Source of the DNA: Stercorarius parasiticus
Taxonomy: Eukaryota > Chordata > Aves > Charadriiformes > Stercorariidae
DNA: 64,000 bases
Reading direction: 5' to 3'
Assembly (NCBI GenBank): GCA_013396915.1
Contig: VWZL01001366.1
Coordinates: 620,001 to 684,000 of the forward strand
Made by a program: the position numbers and the translations under genes
Shown here: positions 48,681-62,800 of the stretch, one piece after another
Layout of the letters: the number at the start of each line of letters is the position of its first letter
Numbering within the stretch: the stretch's first letter is position 1
The notes under the pieces: model-generated
Seen by the model: the letters and a program-made list of their open reading frames with translations, nothing else
The model's database searches: none
What the model was told of the DNA's origin: nothing

Positions 48681-51600
48681 AATCTAGCACTGATTAACAA
48701 CATGTCCACATATATAACACAGAAAACAACAGAGTCATTTTTTCACTCTTTCCTTTGAAAAAGCTGAGCCTAGTGCATAACCACAGGTCACAGGAGGTCT
48801 CCAGAAGCACTCCCTCAAGTAAGGGAATGCAAAACCAGCAAGAACCAAAGAGCTTGAGTACAACTAGGATATTGCACACCTTTGAAAATTCAGATGGCGT
48901 TTCCAGCCCTTAAAGTAAATTTTATAGTGAAGTTGTGATTATAACTTTTCAACAAGACCCAAAGTCTTGCTCAGTCCAAGATCCAGGATTTAGAAATCAG
49001 TGGGTCTGAATAAAGGTCTGTGTTGTTCAGTTTCCTATCAGAGAACAGTAAGGTTAAGTAGGTGCCCACATAGTTATATTTCTCCCTAATATTTCTAACA
49101 CATCTACAGCTAGCTCAGGAAATCCCTGTATTTCTATGTACTTTTCACTGTTTCTAAGTGTTTTTATTAGATTTCTTTTCTGTGATTTCCCCATTTTCCT
49201 CCTGAGTCCATCTACAATTTAAAAAACCCACATTCTTCTGTAACAAAGACATCCACAAATATGCTACTCACTACACAATGATGTATCTCCTTTTATTTTG
49301 AACCACATTCCTTTTAGCTTCATAAAAGACACTCAAACTAAAAATGCTTTCATAGCAATGCCCCTATACCTGATGGAGTTTTCTAAATATGACTTGGTCC
49401 GCTTAAAATCTTAAATTTTGTTCTTCCATGTTATAAAAACTACCAATGCCTTCATTTTATTTAAAACATATTTTTAAAGTCTCTCCCTCACTGGTTTTTT
49501 TTTTACAGTCTCAATTCCTATATTTCTTAGAGGACTAGAAGTGGATAGAAACACCTGAAAAGAGAGAGCTTTGATCCTTAGAGTCCCAAACACTAAACAT
49601 ACTTAATGTCATTGAATGATACTTCAGTCACCTATGTGACTCATACTGCTTTTTCTAAAGACATGAATGATTTCATGTTGGCTGAGCTTTAAACTGATCA
49701 GCTTGTGGGGTACGTATGTATACAGGAGAAAAATTATCCTTTGGAAAAATATGACTGAAAGGGAAGGAGTGAAACTGTATGAATTTACATACGATGAATA
49801 TCTGATTTATGCACAGTACTTGGATCAAAACCTGCTTTGATTTTCATACCAGACAGGAAATTGATTTGCATCAGTTTAACATAAGTTGGAATTTGACTCT
49901 ATTTGTTTTCTGCTGGAAAATTTCAACACTCATTCACCACGGTGCTGCACTAGATATGCTTACTAACGATGTTGCAAAATGTTTTTTAAATTCTGCAAGT
50001 ACAAAAGCTAATGTTTTATCCTCATTTTGCACTCACATAGGAGATTTCATAATGCAAAGTGCATCCCTGAATCTAGACCTTTCAGCTAATTTTTTGTTGT
50101 TTTTATTTTACTGCATTATTCCTTTAATAAAAATCAGAATTTTAGTAAATTCAATATGATGTGAGAATGTTTTAGGACTCTAATTTTGTAGCAGATGTTA
50201 AAATGAATATTTTAAAAATCCATAAAATGGTATTAAAAAGCATCTTATTTCTGTTTACGTTTCTAATATGATGCAACATTTGGTTTTGTAGCTGAAACTG
50301 TAACCATTAGTATTCTGGATTTAGAATCCTATAGTCTGAGTTCACAATCCAGTAGTGATCAATAAACCCTAAATTGTCTTGTTTGAGTCAATGATGACTT
50401 TTTAAACCCACAGAAGTATGTACAATGTAGACCTGATATTTTGTTAAAATTTCTAGATTCAGTTGAATAGCTATTAGTGTAACAGATCCCCATCTTCTTG
50501 GATCCTGCATTATGGATGTAGTAAAGCTACAACTCTGTCTTTCCCTTAGATGTAAACTAAAAGAAAACTCAAAGAAATTTGGCCTCACCAGTTTTCCACT
50601 AAGCTACATCTGCTTTCTTACATTTAATTAGTCTCTGCAAAATGGCTAAAAGCAGCCATTGGAAACTAACAGGCACAGTACTGCCAGCTGCAAATGATAA
50701 GACAGTTCCTAGTGTTGCTATCTTAGTTTTAGGGGAAAAAAGATTTTGTGCTTATTTGCTGAGCACTGGTGTTGTGGGTCATGTTTTCAAGCTTTCTTTT
50801 GTAAGTCATATTTGCTAAAAACCTCACAAAAGTAAAGAAGTTGAATCAGATCAATTAGATCCTCTGAGCTCTTGAACGTCCAGTAAACTAGCAATGCAGA
50901 TTTTCATTCATATTTGTTTTAACCTCCCTACTGGCCCAGACATTAGATGATGCTTTAGAGAAAGATCATTCTGTATTAACCTGTTGCAGGAAACTTCTGG
51001 GAATCTAGTCCTCAGTATTGTCTTACGTGAGACCTGGGATGAGATGGATGTTGGAAGTCCTATGTTCCTAAAACACAGTGATGGGTCTAGGACTCTGAGC
51101 CAGAGCTTTGTCTGCTTCCTTATAATGATCACTGCATAAATGCCTAAAACGTGTATTCGTATTCTCTGAGATTCCAGAGTCTTTCCTTGTACTCCTTCCT
51201 TTTCTGTATTTCCCCTTTGGTTTCTTTACCTGCCTCACTCTGCACTGTAGCAGCTTTTCTCCCCAAAATATCACTCGCTCCTCCCACAGAAGGAACAGTC
51301 ATCAGCTCCCATTGAGAGGTATCGTCTCAGCCGGTGCACAAGGAAGGGACTAGGGGAAAGCGACAGAGTTCCCCCTGTTCCCAATGAGTCCCTGTCACAT
51401 AACACACAGCAAGCAAAGCAACAACACAGACTCTGTCCAACACAGATGTATAGCTCGGCAGTTCCAAATGATATTCCTTGCCTGCCCTCTCTGCCGAGAC
51501 CTCTGCACAAAGAGTTGTTCTTTCGAATACAGACTCATCAATGTTTATCAGCTAGGCTACTGCCAAAGCAAACCTTGAAAAAAGTTTGGCCAGATGCTTC

Positions 51601-54600
51601 GATTGCCTTATGTTAGCAGTGAGCTCAAACACACAGCTGTTAAAAAACTAGAAGGTATTTTCAGCAGGGCTGTGATTTAGGCAGCACTATCTTAAGGGAT
51701 TTCTGAGCTCATGAGAAGCTGATTTGTGTACATAACACAAGGGATTTGCATAGATAACACATCAATCTATTAGGAAGTAACGACAGCTTTGTCATGCATA
51801 GACAATAATGCAATGCTGTAAAAGCTGGGTAGCAGGAACCGCAGTATAAACATTTTGACTGGGGAGGGCTGACTTCATGGAGAGAGGGGGAAAAAAGTGT
51901 AAATTGATCAGCAGTTATTCTATGATCTGCTTGAAGACACGTATGTACCAAGATGTGATAAAATTTCTTTTCTTCATTTTCAACTGGCAAGGTATTATTT
52001 CAATCTCACGCAACATTGTGTGGTAATTAAGTTGAAGTAGAGACTGGCACATCTATCTGGCAGAAACAGATTATTTGTTTGGAAGATGCATTCAGAAAAT
52101 CAATATGAATCCATTTGGGAAAGTGGAGTAATCCTCACTTCAGTTCTGTCTGTTTACCGAAAACACAGTGTGGAAAGAATTGGAAAGGCAATGTATGCTA
52201 AACACCTACATTTAAGAACTTGCCAGACAAAAGACTGTATAGTTATTATCACGTAAATTTTTGCCTGGGTTCAATAACTTCCTTCTGTTATACCTAGAAA
52301 GACTTTCAAGCAGTTTAAGCAAAAATACTTCCCATGGCATCCTGTCATAAATCCTTCGATGAGCTAAAGTTTGTTCTATAAACTTCACATTCTTCCAACT
52401 TTAACCCTCTTTTGGGGGACATATGACTTCGAGTCTGATACCTGGTTCAGGCTAGAAGTTTTCAGAACAGTGGGTTATATAAAAAAGACCTTTGCATGAG
52501 CCACACATTTACAAATACAAATTAGCATTGAGTAAAGCTTCAGTTGGTGTATGTAAATATGCTCTTTCACTAGGTGTGTTGCTTGCCATTAGACGGAGGT
52601 CCAACTTCATATTCTGTAGGGCACACAAGGTTAAAGGCATGGCTTTACCACCGTAAACAACAAATCTTTATATTGGCAAGCCTATCACTAGGAAAAATTT
52701 GTCCACACAAGGCAAGGACACACAGTTGAACTTGTGTGAAGTCAGCCTGACACAAAATGTTGAGCTTTCAGTAGGCTTTACATCAGCTGCAGGAGAACTG
52801 CCGCTTGGTCTACTATAATAAAGCCTGCTAACCGATCAGTTAACTTATTAATTTTTTTTTAAAGAAAACTAAAACAGCAAAGTGAGCTCAAATGAAGTCA
52901 AGTGCTTTACAGTATGTGGTCACAGTGTTTTGATCCTGGCTGGAAGGGTCATATAGGATTTATGTTGCATGTCAAGCCATGGCTTAACTCTGGTTTTTCA
53001 CAATAACCTGTCTTCAGCTGTGAAGTCACCTTAAGAAGTCCCTATTTTGACAGCTGTACCTTTTAAGTCTTATCCCTCTGCCTTCTCTAGTTGTGCACCT
53101 AGACAACTACATTGAGTAACTGTCGTATAAATGCAGCTAGTGAACTGACCTGACCACTGAACTAGAAATAACCTGTCCCATTAAGTCAGTTATTTTTCAC
53201 AGAGACCCATGGGCCAGTTCTCTCTGTAGACCTTAACAGCTGTAGTGAGACAACCCACACCACAGAAGGGCAATTGGGGCAAAAGGTCAGGGTGCATTTC
53301 TCACTTTGCCCACAGAAGACATTTAGTCCTTTGACAGTCAGACCCTATTTGCTAGCACAATACAGCAATAAACAGCCACAGTTATGAGGCAGACTTCCAG
53401 CACAAGGTTTCCATGACTATACGAGAACTCTTCTCTTCATAGTCTTAAAAGTCCTTATTGCACTGCTGTCTAGTTTTTGGTATTTCAAGGAATTCTTCAG
53501 CCTGTCATGTGTTTGGTTTTATGGGCAGATTATCCCGTTGAAGTTCAATTGGGATAACAGGAACGCACCAGGGATAATGTAAAGGCTCAGGAACTCCTCA
53601 GTACACAAGCATGCATCTTACCTTCCTCCTTGTAGCAGCATAATCCTCTTGATCTGGTTTTTGACTACATACCTCCTGTGGTATTGACATGTGTTCCCTA
53701 ACCAAGTAGATATTGGAGCTATGACTTTCTTTCAGCTGGTTGCTATCACCCCTCTGTCAGAGGGTACCACCCACTACAGAATTGGCTGGAGGGACCATAA
53801 TAGAAGGTTTCGGCTGCTTTTTTTTGGACGGTTTAAACTAGGCAAGTGGACCATGTAGTGAAAGAGCATAAGCAAAGAGTTATTGTGCATTCACACATTT
53901 TGCATGAACTCACATAAATGACTACAGCAGGAAAGGAACCAGCTCTTTTCTTTTAGGTTTGAAAGCCTAGAGTTCAAAAGTTTCAGACTACTCTGATGCA
54001 CAGACTGCTCCGATGCCTCTGTTCAAATGAGCATGGAGACTCAGAAACAAAAATATATAGGGAATTCTCCCTCAATCTCTCCTTCAGCTATGTACACTTT
54101 GCGTGGTGTTTTATCTCTCAAGATGACCTGGGCCTTGACGAAGTTACACACTGATCTGAAGACTGAGAATTTTTCCTTCACTACTTATAAAACTACATGC
54201 AGTGAAGCAATGGTAATAAGCTGTACGTGTGTTCAGGTCCTCATCCCATATGTGAATTAAATGAAACAATTATTTCGGTCCCATCAGTGAGAGATAAATG
54301 ATGCAAAAAGTAACTATGTAGTCTTCAAGAGTTGTCTGAGCTGTGACCTCTTGCTATTCTATCTTGCAACTCATAAAAAACCTAAAGCCTTCCTAAAAAA
54401 TTAATATTGCAGTATATTCTGTGTATTCTCCTTAACTTACACTGTACCCTCTGTGGACAAAATGCCTAAACCAGGATGTTCCACATGGTGGAATTTTAGA
54501 GTGAACCTGAACCTCTCTGTTCTGAAATAGTGTTTTTACCTTCCTATTTCTTGTGGTTGTAGTGGATCTTGTGGAATTTCATTTCATCTGAGCGATGTTT

Positions 54601-56500
54601 TATTTTAGTCCTATTAATATTAACTTGACATCCTGAGTTTCTTCTATTGTCAAAACACTCTGGTTCTTTACTTAACAACGTGATCAATACGATTTTGAAA
54701 ATTTCATTTGATCTAGTTTAGTATTTATAAAGCAGTACTAGTAATGCAGCTGATCACAAGTTATTCAGCTGCTGAACACAGTTAGCTGTATGATAGTTCA
54801 AAGGACCTGCGACAGGAGTTAATTTTATATTCTCAGATTAGACATACCTGACTTTTCCATCAGTCTTCTGATTATTCTAATAATTGACATACATGCTACT
54901 GTCCTAAAGCAAAAAATAAGCCCGCACCTCCCCTAAGGTTAAGAAGTGAAGTTAGCTTTGTCCTTTGGCAAAAAATGTCTAGTAGGATCCAATGGATTCA
55001 TCAACAATGTATGGATTTAGAGAAATCTTAACTGCAGAGTAATTTTCACAAAGTAAAGACAGTGGAATTAAACCCAGGATGGTTTTGACCAAATATATTG
55101 TTTATGTATTCTTTAGTTCTTTCAGAGCTCCACTCAGAAGTAGCAAAGATCAGTGGCCCAAATACTCAATAGATCCCAGAACATACAGTCTTATGCTTCA
55201 TTCAATGCTTGGCTCTTCTGTGGCTCTCTGAGGTGACCATGAGCTACTCTCTTATCTTCCGGTGACTCAGCTTCTGCTTCCATCATCTCCACTTGAAAAG
55301 ATCACCTCCTTTTTATTTTGAGATTTATGAATACCCTACACCTTGAATTTTGACCTTCATTTCTGCGTGATTGCTTTTAATTTATTGTGCTGCTGAAGTT
55401 CAACTGCATTATTGTTAAAATAGAGTGCCTTTTTATTCCCCTGTAAAGAATGGGATCATGAATAATGCCTTGGTTCCTCAATAGAGTTCCAGTGGATTTT
55501 CTACAAAATAAGACCAAAGAGTAATGTAAGGCTACTTTTGTTATTAATTCAGAGTGATTCCTCTTGTATATTAAAACAAGAGTTGCTATCACATAAAAAT
55601 ACTACCAACAGAAAAAAAAAAATATTACTTATTCAGAGATTAGCAAAAACTGAGTCAATAGTGTTTAAAAATTACAAGAGGAACTCAAGATAAATTCAGA
55701 TAGTTTGATTAGGATTGCTGGGACTTTAAGAAAAACTCAATTCCCATTAGATAGTAAGCCACTCTGAGCTACATAATGCAGTTGACTGGATGTGAAGGGC
55801 TTGTGGATGAGGAAGGTGTGCTTAAAAAAAGAAGAAAGGCAGGATCTTGCGTGGGGGAAGAGGTAACAGATTTGCACATACACAGATTTACAAAGTGGGT
55901 GAAAAAAAGTCTAGATGAGTAGACATACCTGCCAGGGAAAAAGAAGAAAGTAAAATTATAGGAGTTCTAGCCCGTCTTTACCTTACATAGAAGCTGTGCA
56001 AAGCAACTAATTATCAGCCCCGTCCACAGAGAATTTTTATGAAAAACTGCAGATGAAACCTCTTTTTCTTGTGCTGCAAAATTACTTCTAAAGAAAATAC
56101 AATTTTTGTTGCACCACTCAGAGAGAAACTAAATGAGCAGGGTTCCTTCAATTTTCATTGCTAAAGTAAAATGGATGATCACCTTGCATTCTGCTTTCAA
56201 ATAGAAACATAGCAATAAGCACATCTGAAAAATAAAGAAATTGCCTTAAAGTGTTTATAAAATATATTCTGATTAACTCATGGGTTAAATGTTAAAAATA
56301 TCTACTTGTAAACAAAATCAATGTATCAAAATAGATAAAGCCTGAAAATTAATATCAAGAAATAGCTCGGAATGAGTTGATCACAAGACTCCATAATATC
56401 TCAATGGATCTGCCATGTTTAATGCAGCGTTGACCAAAGTGTAACCTGAATCATTTGTAATAATCATGCTTTTGCTCTAAAATATTACTGCTTAGCCAGG
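48681..56500. other. Noncoding DNA, no gene seen
   Basis: No supported gene, RNA gene or named repeat. Scattered frames of 60-116 codons (largest 49809-50159, plus, rich in Phe, Leu and Ile from A+T-rich DNA) resemble no family I know. Short T runs occur at about 49497 and 52852. Confidence 0.55.
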
Positions 56501-57299
56501 GCTTAATTAATTCACCCTATAGCTATACTATTTTCGCCTATGGCTTCCTTATATAAAAGGAAAAGACTCCATCACCCTATAGTGAGTCTAAAGATCTAAT
56601 CCTTTGTCTCCAAACTTGAGTATCTATTATCAAGCATAAGGTTAAGTGATCTTATAAGGTTTGACCACTACAAGGTTTCTAAAGATGGATTTAAATGTGT
56701 AAAATTCAACTTTTCTAAGCTGAATACCCAAAAAAGAGGACACTGGACTTTATGCTCCTAAAGATTTATAGGGACATCCGTACTGAGCAAAGAAGAAGAG
56801 TTCAGAGAACCCATCAATTGGTACCAAATGGGACAGGGATAGTTATCTAGCACAGACTGATGCTGTCCAGAGACACATGCTTCCCTAAGCATACTGCCAC
56901 ATTGCTTTAGTCTTGGACTGACTTAGCAGCTATGGCTCAGTCCTCTACTAATTCAACTATACTACTTCTGGCTCTGATGGAAGATGGAAATGCTCCCACC
57001 TCCTTTCATTTTAATTCCTGTCAAATTGCCAGCCCCTTCTTCAGTCTATGAAATTGTTATCTTCATCTCTGTCGAAAGACAGTGAAACTAGGACTTGTGG
57101 GAATCAGCAGCAACATTTATGAAAAGCAGGATACAGAAATTCTTATAATTGAAACGTGTTAAGATTCTCTGAAAAGATAAGTAAATGGCATAAAAGTAAA
57201 CAATATATGGACCTACCAGTATTTACCATATTTATGCTAAAGCTCATATAACTCATTCAGCCAGGGAGTAAAGAATTTGTCCTCTTTTTTAAAATATAC

Positions 57300-57400
57300 T
57301 TGCTTTCTGCTTAAATCATTAGCATTGCGTAGAACATGCTATTCTAATCAGCTTTGGTAGAATGCAAATAAAATAAGCAGCTTCCTATTCTCCTTCTCAT
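57300..57400. promoter_or_regulatory. Candidate regulatory element with octamer motif
   Basis: A perfect octamer ATGCAAAT (57362-57369) lies about 45 bases after AATCATTAGCATTGCG in complex, non-repetitive sequence. This is a weak candidate for a conserved noncoding element. Confidence 0.12.
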
Positions 57401-59439
57401 ATTCCACCAATATCAATTTGCTAATTCACTCTGCTGGAATACCAGGTGTCCCATTGTGTAAAAATCTTTTTAGTCATAAGGTAAATGAAAAGTTCAATTT
57501 CCCATTACTATTTTTCCCATCGCTACTTTCCCATCATTTTTTATAGTATCATATTTTCCTTTGTGCTGCTCTTTCCCATAGTGTGCTTACGCAATAGCCC
57601 ATCTGCAATGCATAACTAATGACATGCAAGGTGTTTCATTAGAGTGTGCCTGTTACGATATCCCTGCTTTGTAAACAGAAATGCCTTGTTTTCTCAGTTG
57701 CTTTACTGATACTGATTATTTTCTTACTAGTTACAATTTATGGAAAATATAATCTCCTGTATCCCTCTTACAGGAGATACCAGTGCTGTGACATCAGCGC
57801 TGAAAGATCACTAGATACTGTACAGTAAAAGGTACAGTTACTGGTGATTATACTCCCAAAATATTGAACAGCCATTTCTTGTCACAAGCTTATGTGGTCT
57901 CTAATTGTGAATCCTGAGGTTCCTCTGTATGAATCTTCTGTTTCTCTCCCCTGTCCCTCTCCAACTCTTTGCAGCAAAACTGCAGAGGAAAAGCTCTTCC
58001 AAAGTCAATCACAGCCAAAGTAAGCTATTGCTTTATGTGTCTTGTTCTTGCTGTGTTCCAACCATACCGTGTGAAAGAAGGAGATAGATTTTAAATGAGG
58101 AACTTCAAGACCTTTCTTTGAGCTAGAGATCCCTAAAACTTTAGTTAACATTTTCATTCACTTTGCAGTTTGTCAGCCTGAAAAGAATGGCTTGGGCCCT
58201 CAAATTGAGCTTGTTAGATTTGCAGAAAACACACAAGGGTTGTGAAGTGCAGAAAGCGCCACTTAGGCTCCTGTACTCTCTTCCCCTTCTACAGGTATGC
58301 TAGGTATCACAAAAGACCAAAACCTTACTACAAACTTAAACTTAATATACAAAGTAGGGATATCTAAGATAGCCGCCATCATCAAAGGTTTTATGAATAT
58401 GGTAATATGAATTCTATTCAATGAAAGTATTTCATATTCCTAGAAAGTGAACCTTGAGCTTTTAGGCCATATCCTCAGACAACATTTTTTGACCCAAACA
58501 CTTGTGAAAACTTCTTACAGTGAGTTCATGGGTTGAAGAACAGTGGAGAAACAGAGACACTGCCTGTGACCCAGCAGATACTGCCTGTATCTATAGAACT
58601 GGAAAAGTGCTTGCATAGCTAAAATGTAATTCTATGGTGGAAGGAGATGTGGCTACTCAGGTTTCCATTAGAAGGGAATGCTAGATGGATGGGCATGGAG
58701 AAGGCAAACACAGATTTCCTAGGGTGCATACTCTGGGAACCAGGGTGTCTGGCTCTATCACATACCTGCCCTACAGAATACATGAGCCATCAATCTTCTG
58801 GATGTCTCCCAACACAGAGTTCAACCCTTTCTTTCACTAACAGTGAATTAAAAAACCAAGCAAACTAAACTCTGCTGTCACTACTGTCTCCAATACGTTT
58901 TGTTTCTTTTTAGGCACCTTGGTGGCTAAAGACTTCCTTTCCATTTCTCTACAATTTCTTAGACAGAAGTGCCAATAGAAATCTGTGTTTATTTTTAAAG
59001 AAGCTTTATTGATCTCTGCTCAGGCACTTCTAAGAAACTACTTAGGAGTCAGCTGGGAACAGTGCAACATGCTGGAAAATGGCATCACAATGGCCCTTTT
59101 GGCCTGCCCTTTACTGTCCACCACCAAGCCAACATAAGGGAAACAAGGGAGACAGACGGTACAATCCCAAAGTTCCTCACTCAAGTCATATCTGCAGTCC
59201 AAAGCCAACAACTTGCCTCTTCTGTTGTTCACCATGAGGCATTTTGTTAAGTATATTTCAACAAGCATCTCAAGAGATGGAAAACACACATGAATCTTAC
59301 TCTTGCATCTGTAGGGGTGAATGGATGACATTTCCAGCATTTTTCCCCATGGAAAGAAGACAAAAGACACATTAGAAGACAAAAAGGACATTACAAGCAA
59401 GCTGCAAGCTGAGGAGTGTGTATAAAAATGTCAGGTTAG

Positions 59440-59760
59440 TAGTCACTTTGGGCAGCGTTATTTGCATGGACTGTCAGGCACTAAATGATATAAAAACATG
59501 ATCAGGAAAGAGCTCTGCTCTTACATTATGGGTTATTATAATTCACTCATTAGAAAGGCTCTTTAATACTAGAGAAACCTGTTCAAATTTACACTTATTA
59601 TTATTATTGTTAATTCTTATTATTGCTATCTTGCAATATTGTCTATCTGGCTCGGCTTGCTTATCCCTAATAATTAGCAAAGTGACCTGGCTTCTACTTC
59701 ATACAAACAAAGCACCAAAGAGCCTTGACAATCAATTTCTGAAGTGACTGAGCAGCAAAA
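59440..59760. promoter_or_regulatory. Candidate enhancer-like noncoding element
   Basis: It contains an octamer in reverse orientation (ATTTGCAT, 59460-59467), CTTATCCCTAATAATTAGC (TAATTA at 59671-59676), a TGACCT half-site just downstream, ACAAACAAAG (forkhead/SOX-like) and TTGACAATCAATTT. Apart from the (TTA)n tract in the middle the sequence is complex. Such motif density in a gene-poor region is typical of conserved developmental enhancers; conservation has not been tested. Confidence 0.22.
59595..59608. repeat. (TTA)n microsatellite
   Basis: TTATTATTATTATT is visible directly, with further TTATTA nearby. Confidence 0.85.
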
Positions 59761-59823
59761 TTGCACAGCAAGCATATATACTGAAATAGTGATGATTTGT
59801 ATGGCTTTTTAACTCACACAGCT

Positions 59824-59853
59824 AAAAAAAAAAATTAAAAAAAAAGAAAAAGA
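59824..59853. repeat. A-rich low-complexity tract
   Basis: Thirty bases are all A except TT and one G. It is not attached to a recognisable retrosequence on either side. Confidence 0.85.
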
Positions 59854-62800
59854 GACTAACAATTCATCAGTTTTTCCATCAACTTAAGATGAGGAACTCA
59901 GATTTGACCTACAGCATGGCTGAATTTACAGACTTCTTCCTATAATTAAAATTTTGCAAGCACAAAGTGATAAACGCATTCAGTACAAGAGAATGCATTG
60001 TTTTCTGTTCTAATAACTTTGTGGTGTTAGAGATTGCCTTTCAGGTGGAGGGTCAAAGAAGTAGGCTGATTATCTCAAGAAAATTCAGTTAACGAAAACT
60101 GTTTGTCATTAACTGAGGGCATTCCTTATTTGAGAGCAGCAAACAATGTTTTTCAGAGGTCAACAGTTGAAAGAAACTGGCTGAACAATTAAAAGCACTT
60201 AAAAGTCCTTTGGGGTCAGTTAGAGTCCATTACATTTTTGGTTCAGATGTTGCTTACTTTAGCTTATTAAGCTGTCCAGAATACTCCAGTAGCTTGAGAG
60301 TATGCCTTAACAACCTTAACATCTTAGTTCTTGTCTGATCTACAGGGAGACTGACGGTATTGCATATGGTAGTGCTCTAGAAATGGTAATTTCAGAGAAG
60401 AAAATTTCTACTCACTGTCTTTCAGTGTTGTTCATCTTAAACTGTTCCGGATGAAGCAACCACTATTACATCAGAGAGAACAGAGATTACTATGCCAAAT
60501 CCAGCTAACACTTTCATTTATAATATATTCTTGCAACATTGTCCTCTATGGCTTGCTGCAGTGATTCAGTATGTGAAAAGAACACAACTCTTGGGTGAAA
60601 CATTCTGCTGTTCTTGGGGAAATCCATTTCAGAGTCAAAATCACCCTTTCCCAAACAAAGCTCATACTGTACAAGACAGGATTCTACCCACACTCTGTCC
60701 CACTGAGCAGATACTGCCTTGTTGCGCTGCTTTGGCACATCTTCCCAGGCTCAGACCTTGGCTCAAACAAAAAACCTGTAAATGATCACATCTGAGGCAA
60801 ATGTGCAGAAGGAGACCTTACTTTTCGCATTTAAGAAACTGTATTTCCTGCAGTCTTCACAATTTATCAGTATTAATATAGTATTGTGGGTGTCATATCA
60901 CATTTTTTTTTTCAGTCAACATAACGACTTACTTGTTAGGTGGGCTCAGTTCACAATTTTCGAAGCCCAATGATGAAAAGACCTACTGTGGTATTAGGGT
61001 TAATGTAATAACAATTGTGGAAAAAAAGTGGGTCTTTAAGACTTCTTATGTTAAGTCAAATTTTGCTCCTCACTAAAGATTTTCCCTGCATAAAGGAGAA
61101 CTTGCCTGATTGAGCAAAGAGCAGACCAGCATCACAGAGAAGGGGAATAGATGCATGAGGCTAGAATGTGCCGGTGAATTTCAGATAGTGTGAAGCAAAT
61201 GAACAAATCAGTGCAACAGAGCAGAATGTAGGACTGGAGCTAAAAAGCCACCCTGTTACCTCAGGAAACAGGTGTCTCTATAGAAAGAATGAGAAAAGAC
61301 ATAAATGCTCTTCATGAAGGAAGGAGTATAGGGAACAGGTGTAGCTGCAACACAAAATACAGAAGTGGAATTGCAAGCAGTATAAAAGCTGACAAGGACT
61401 ATGAACTGGGAGATAAGAAACCTGATTTTTGCACAGGTGACTAACAGCTAATAACAGGCCTGTTAACAGAAAAGTTAGGAACAGAAAAGGTTAAGCAGAA
61501 GAGGAGTTTGTCAATGAGTTTAGTTGGAACACAGGGAATCGAAGTTCAGTGATTTTTATTACTTCTTGTGGAATCTTTTGTTTTGTATGTATCAATATTC
61601 AGAAAAACCTACTGGTCAGATCTCAGACAGAAGAACATTTTAACACGGTACCCATACCAATATATACGGAACTGGAAATATTGTCTAACACCTATTAGCT
61701 TATCTAAGAAATTAAAATTCTTTACTATTTATGAAGAACTTATAGAATTTATCCTGGGTCAACACAGAATTAAAAAGGCTTCTCCTCTTGTCAGTAAAAT
61801 TGATGCTAACTAAGCATCATGTATCAAATCGCTAAACTAATGCTGAAGTGAAAAAACCTTCTTCATTTTAATTTCAATGAAAAAGGGACAGAGGTAAGAA
61901 AACTTGCAAATGGAAAAAATAACAATTGCCAGGGAAAGAACTACCATCACAATGCTTCTGAAATAACGTTCTAAACAAAGTATGTATAAAAATTAGAAGC
62001 CAAGATCTTCAGCTCTTGGAAACAATGTTGATTTACACCACCTGAGAATCTGGCACCAACTGTAAGAGGACAATCAGCCTCTTTCTTCCAAACACCGAAT
62101 AGTTCTTACTACAGTACTATAATATTATAATATGACTAGGAAATGCTGCAAATGGATCTAATTATTATTATAATCCTAACATTATAATCTTGAAGTCCTT
62201 GTCAAATGTTATTTCCAAGACATAGAGAGATGTCCTACAGGCAGGAGAATTAAAATAAATAGATTAAATAATTTCCTACTGGCGAGATATCCTAAAAAGC
62301 TAATAGGTTTAGATTCCAGATTGGATTCTGTAGCAAAGATATTTGATTTGCTTGTCAAAATTTAAAGATCTTACAGTGCTCCATCAATCATTATGTATGA
62401 GATAGGTTAATAAGAAGAATCAAACTCAACAATTACAATCCAGACAAAATTTTGGCAATGTGTATTAACTAGGGGTCAAGTAGGATTGTGCTTTTAGTCT
62501 CATGTTTTCAGTGGTCTTGGATGTATGTCTAGTTAGTACTAGTCCATATGCTCTACTGCTTGCAGATCCACTGAACACTGAAATCCTCCCAAATTTGGAT
62601 GACTGGATCTTATTTGCAATTAGTTGAGTGATAAGTATTGAAACCAATACAGACAAAATAAATGAATCACTGTCCGCACTGCTAGGATTCTTCCAACCCC
62701 ATCAGCTTGCTGTCACCTGATTTTAGAAAACCATCCTGATAATTTTCATGCACCATCCACTCCCTCTCCAAGCAAAGTTTCAGAATTGCTTCAGCTGTAA

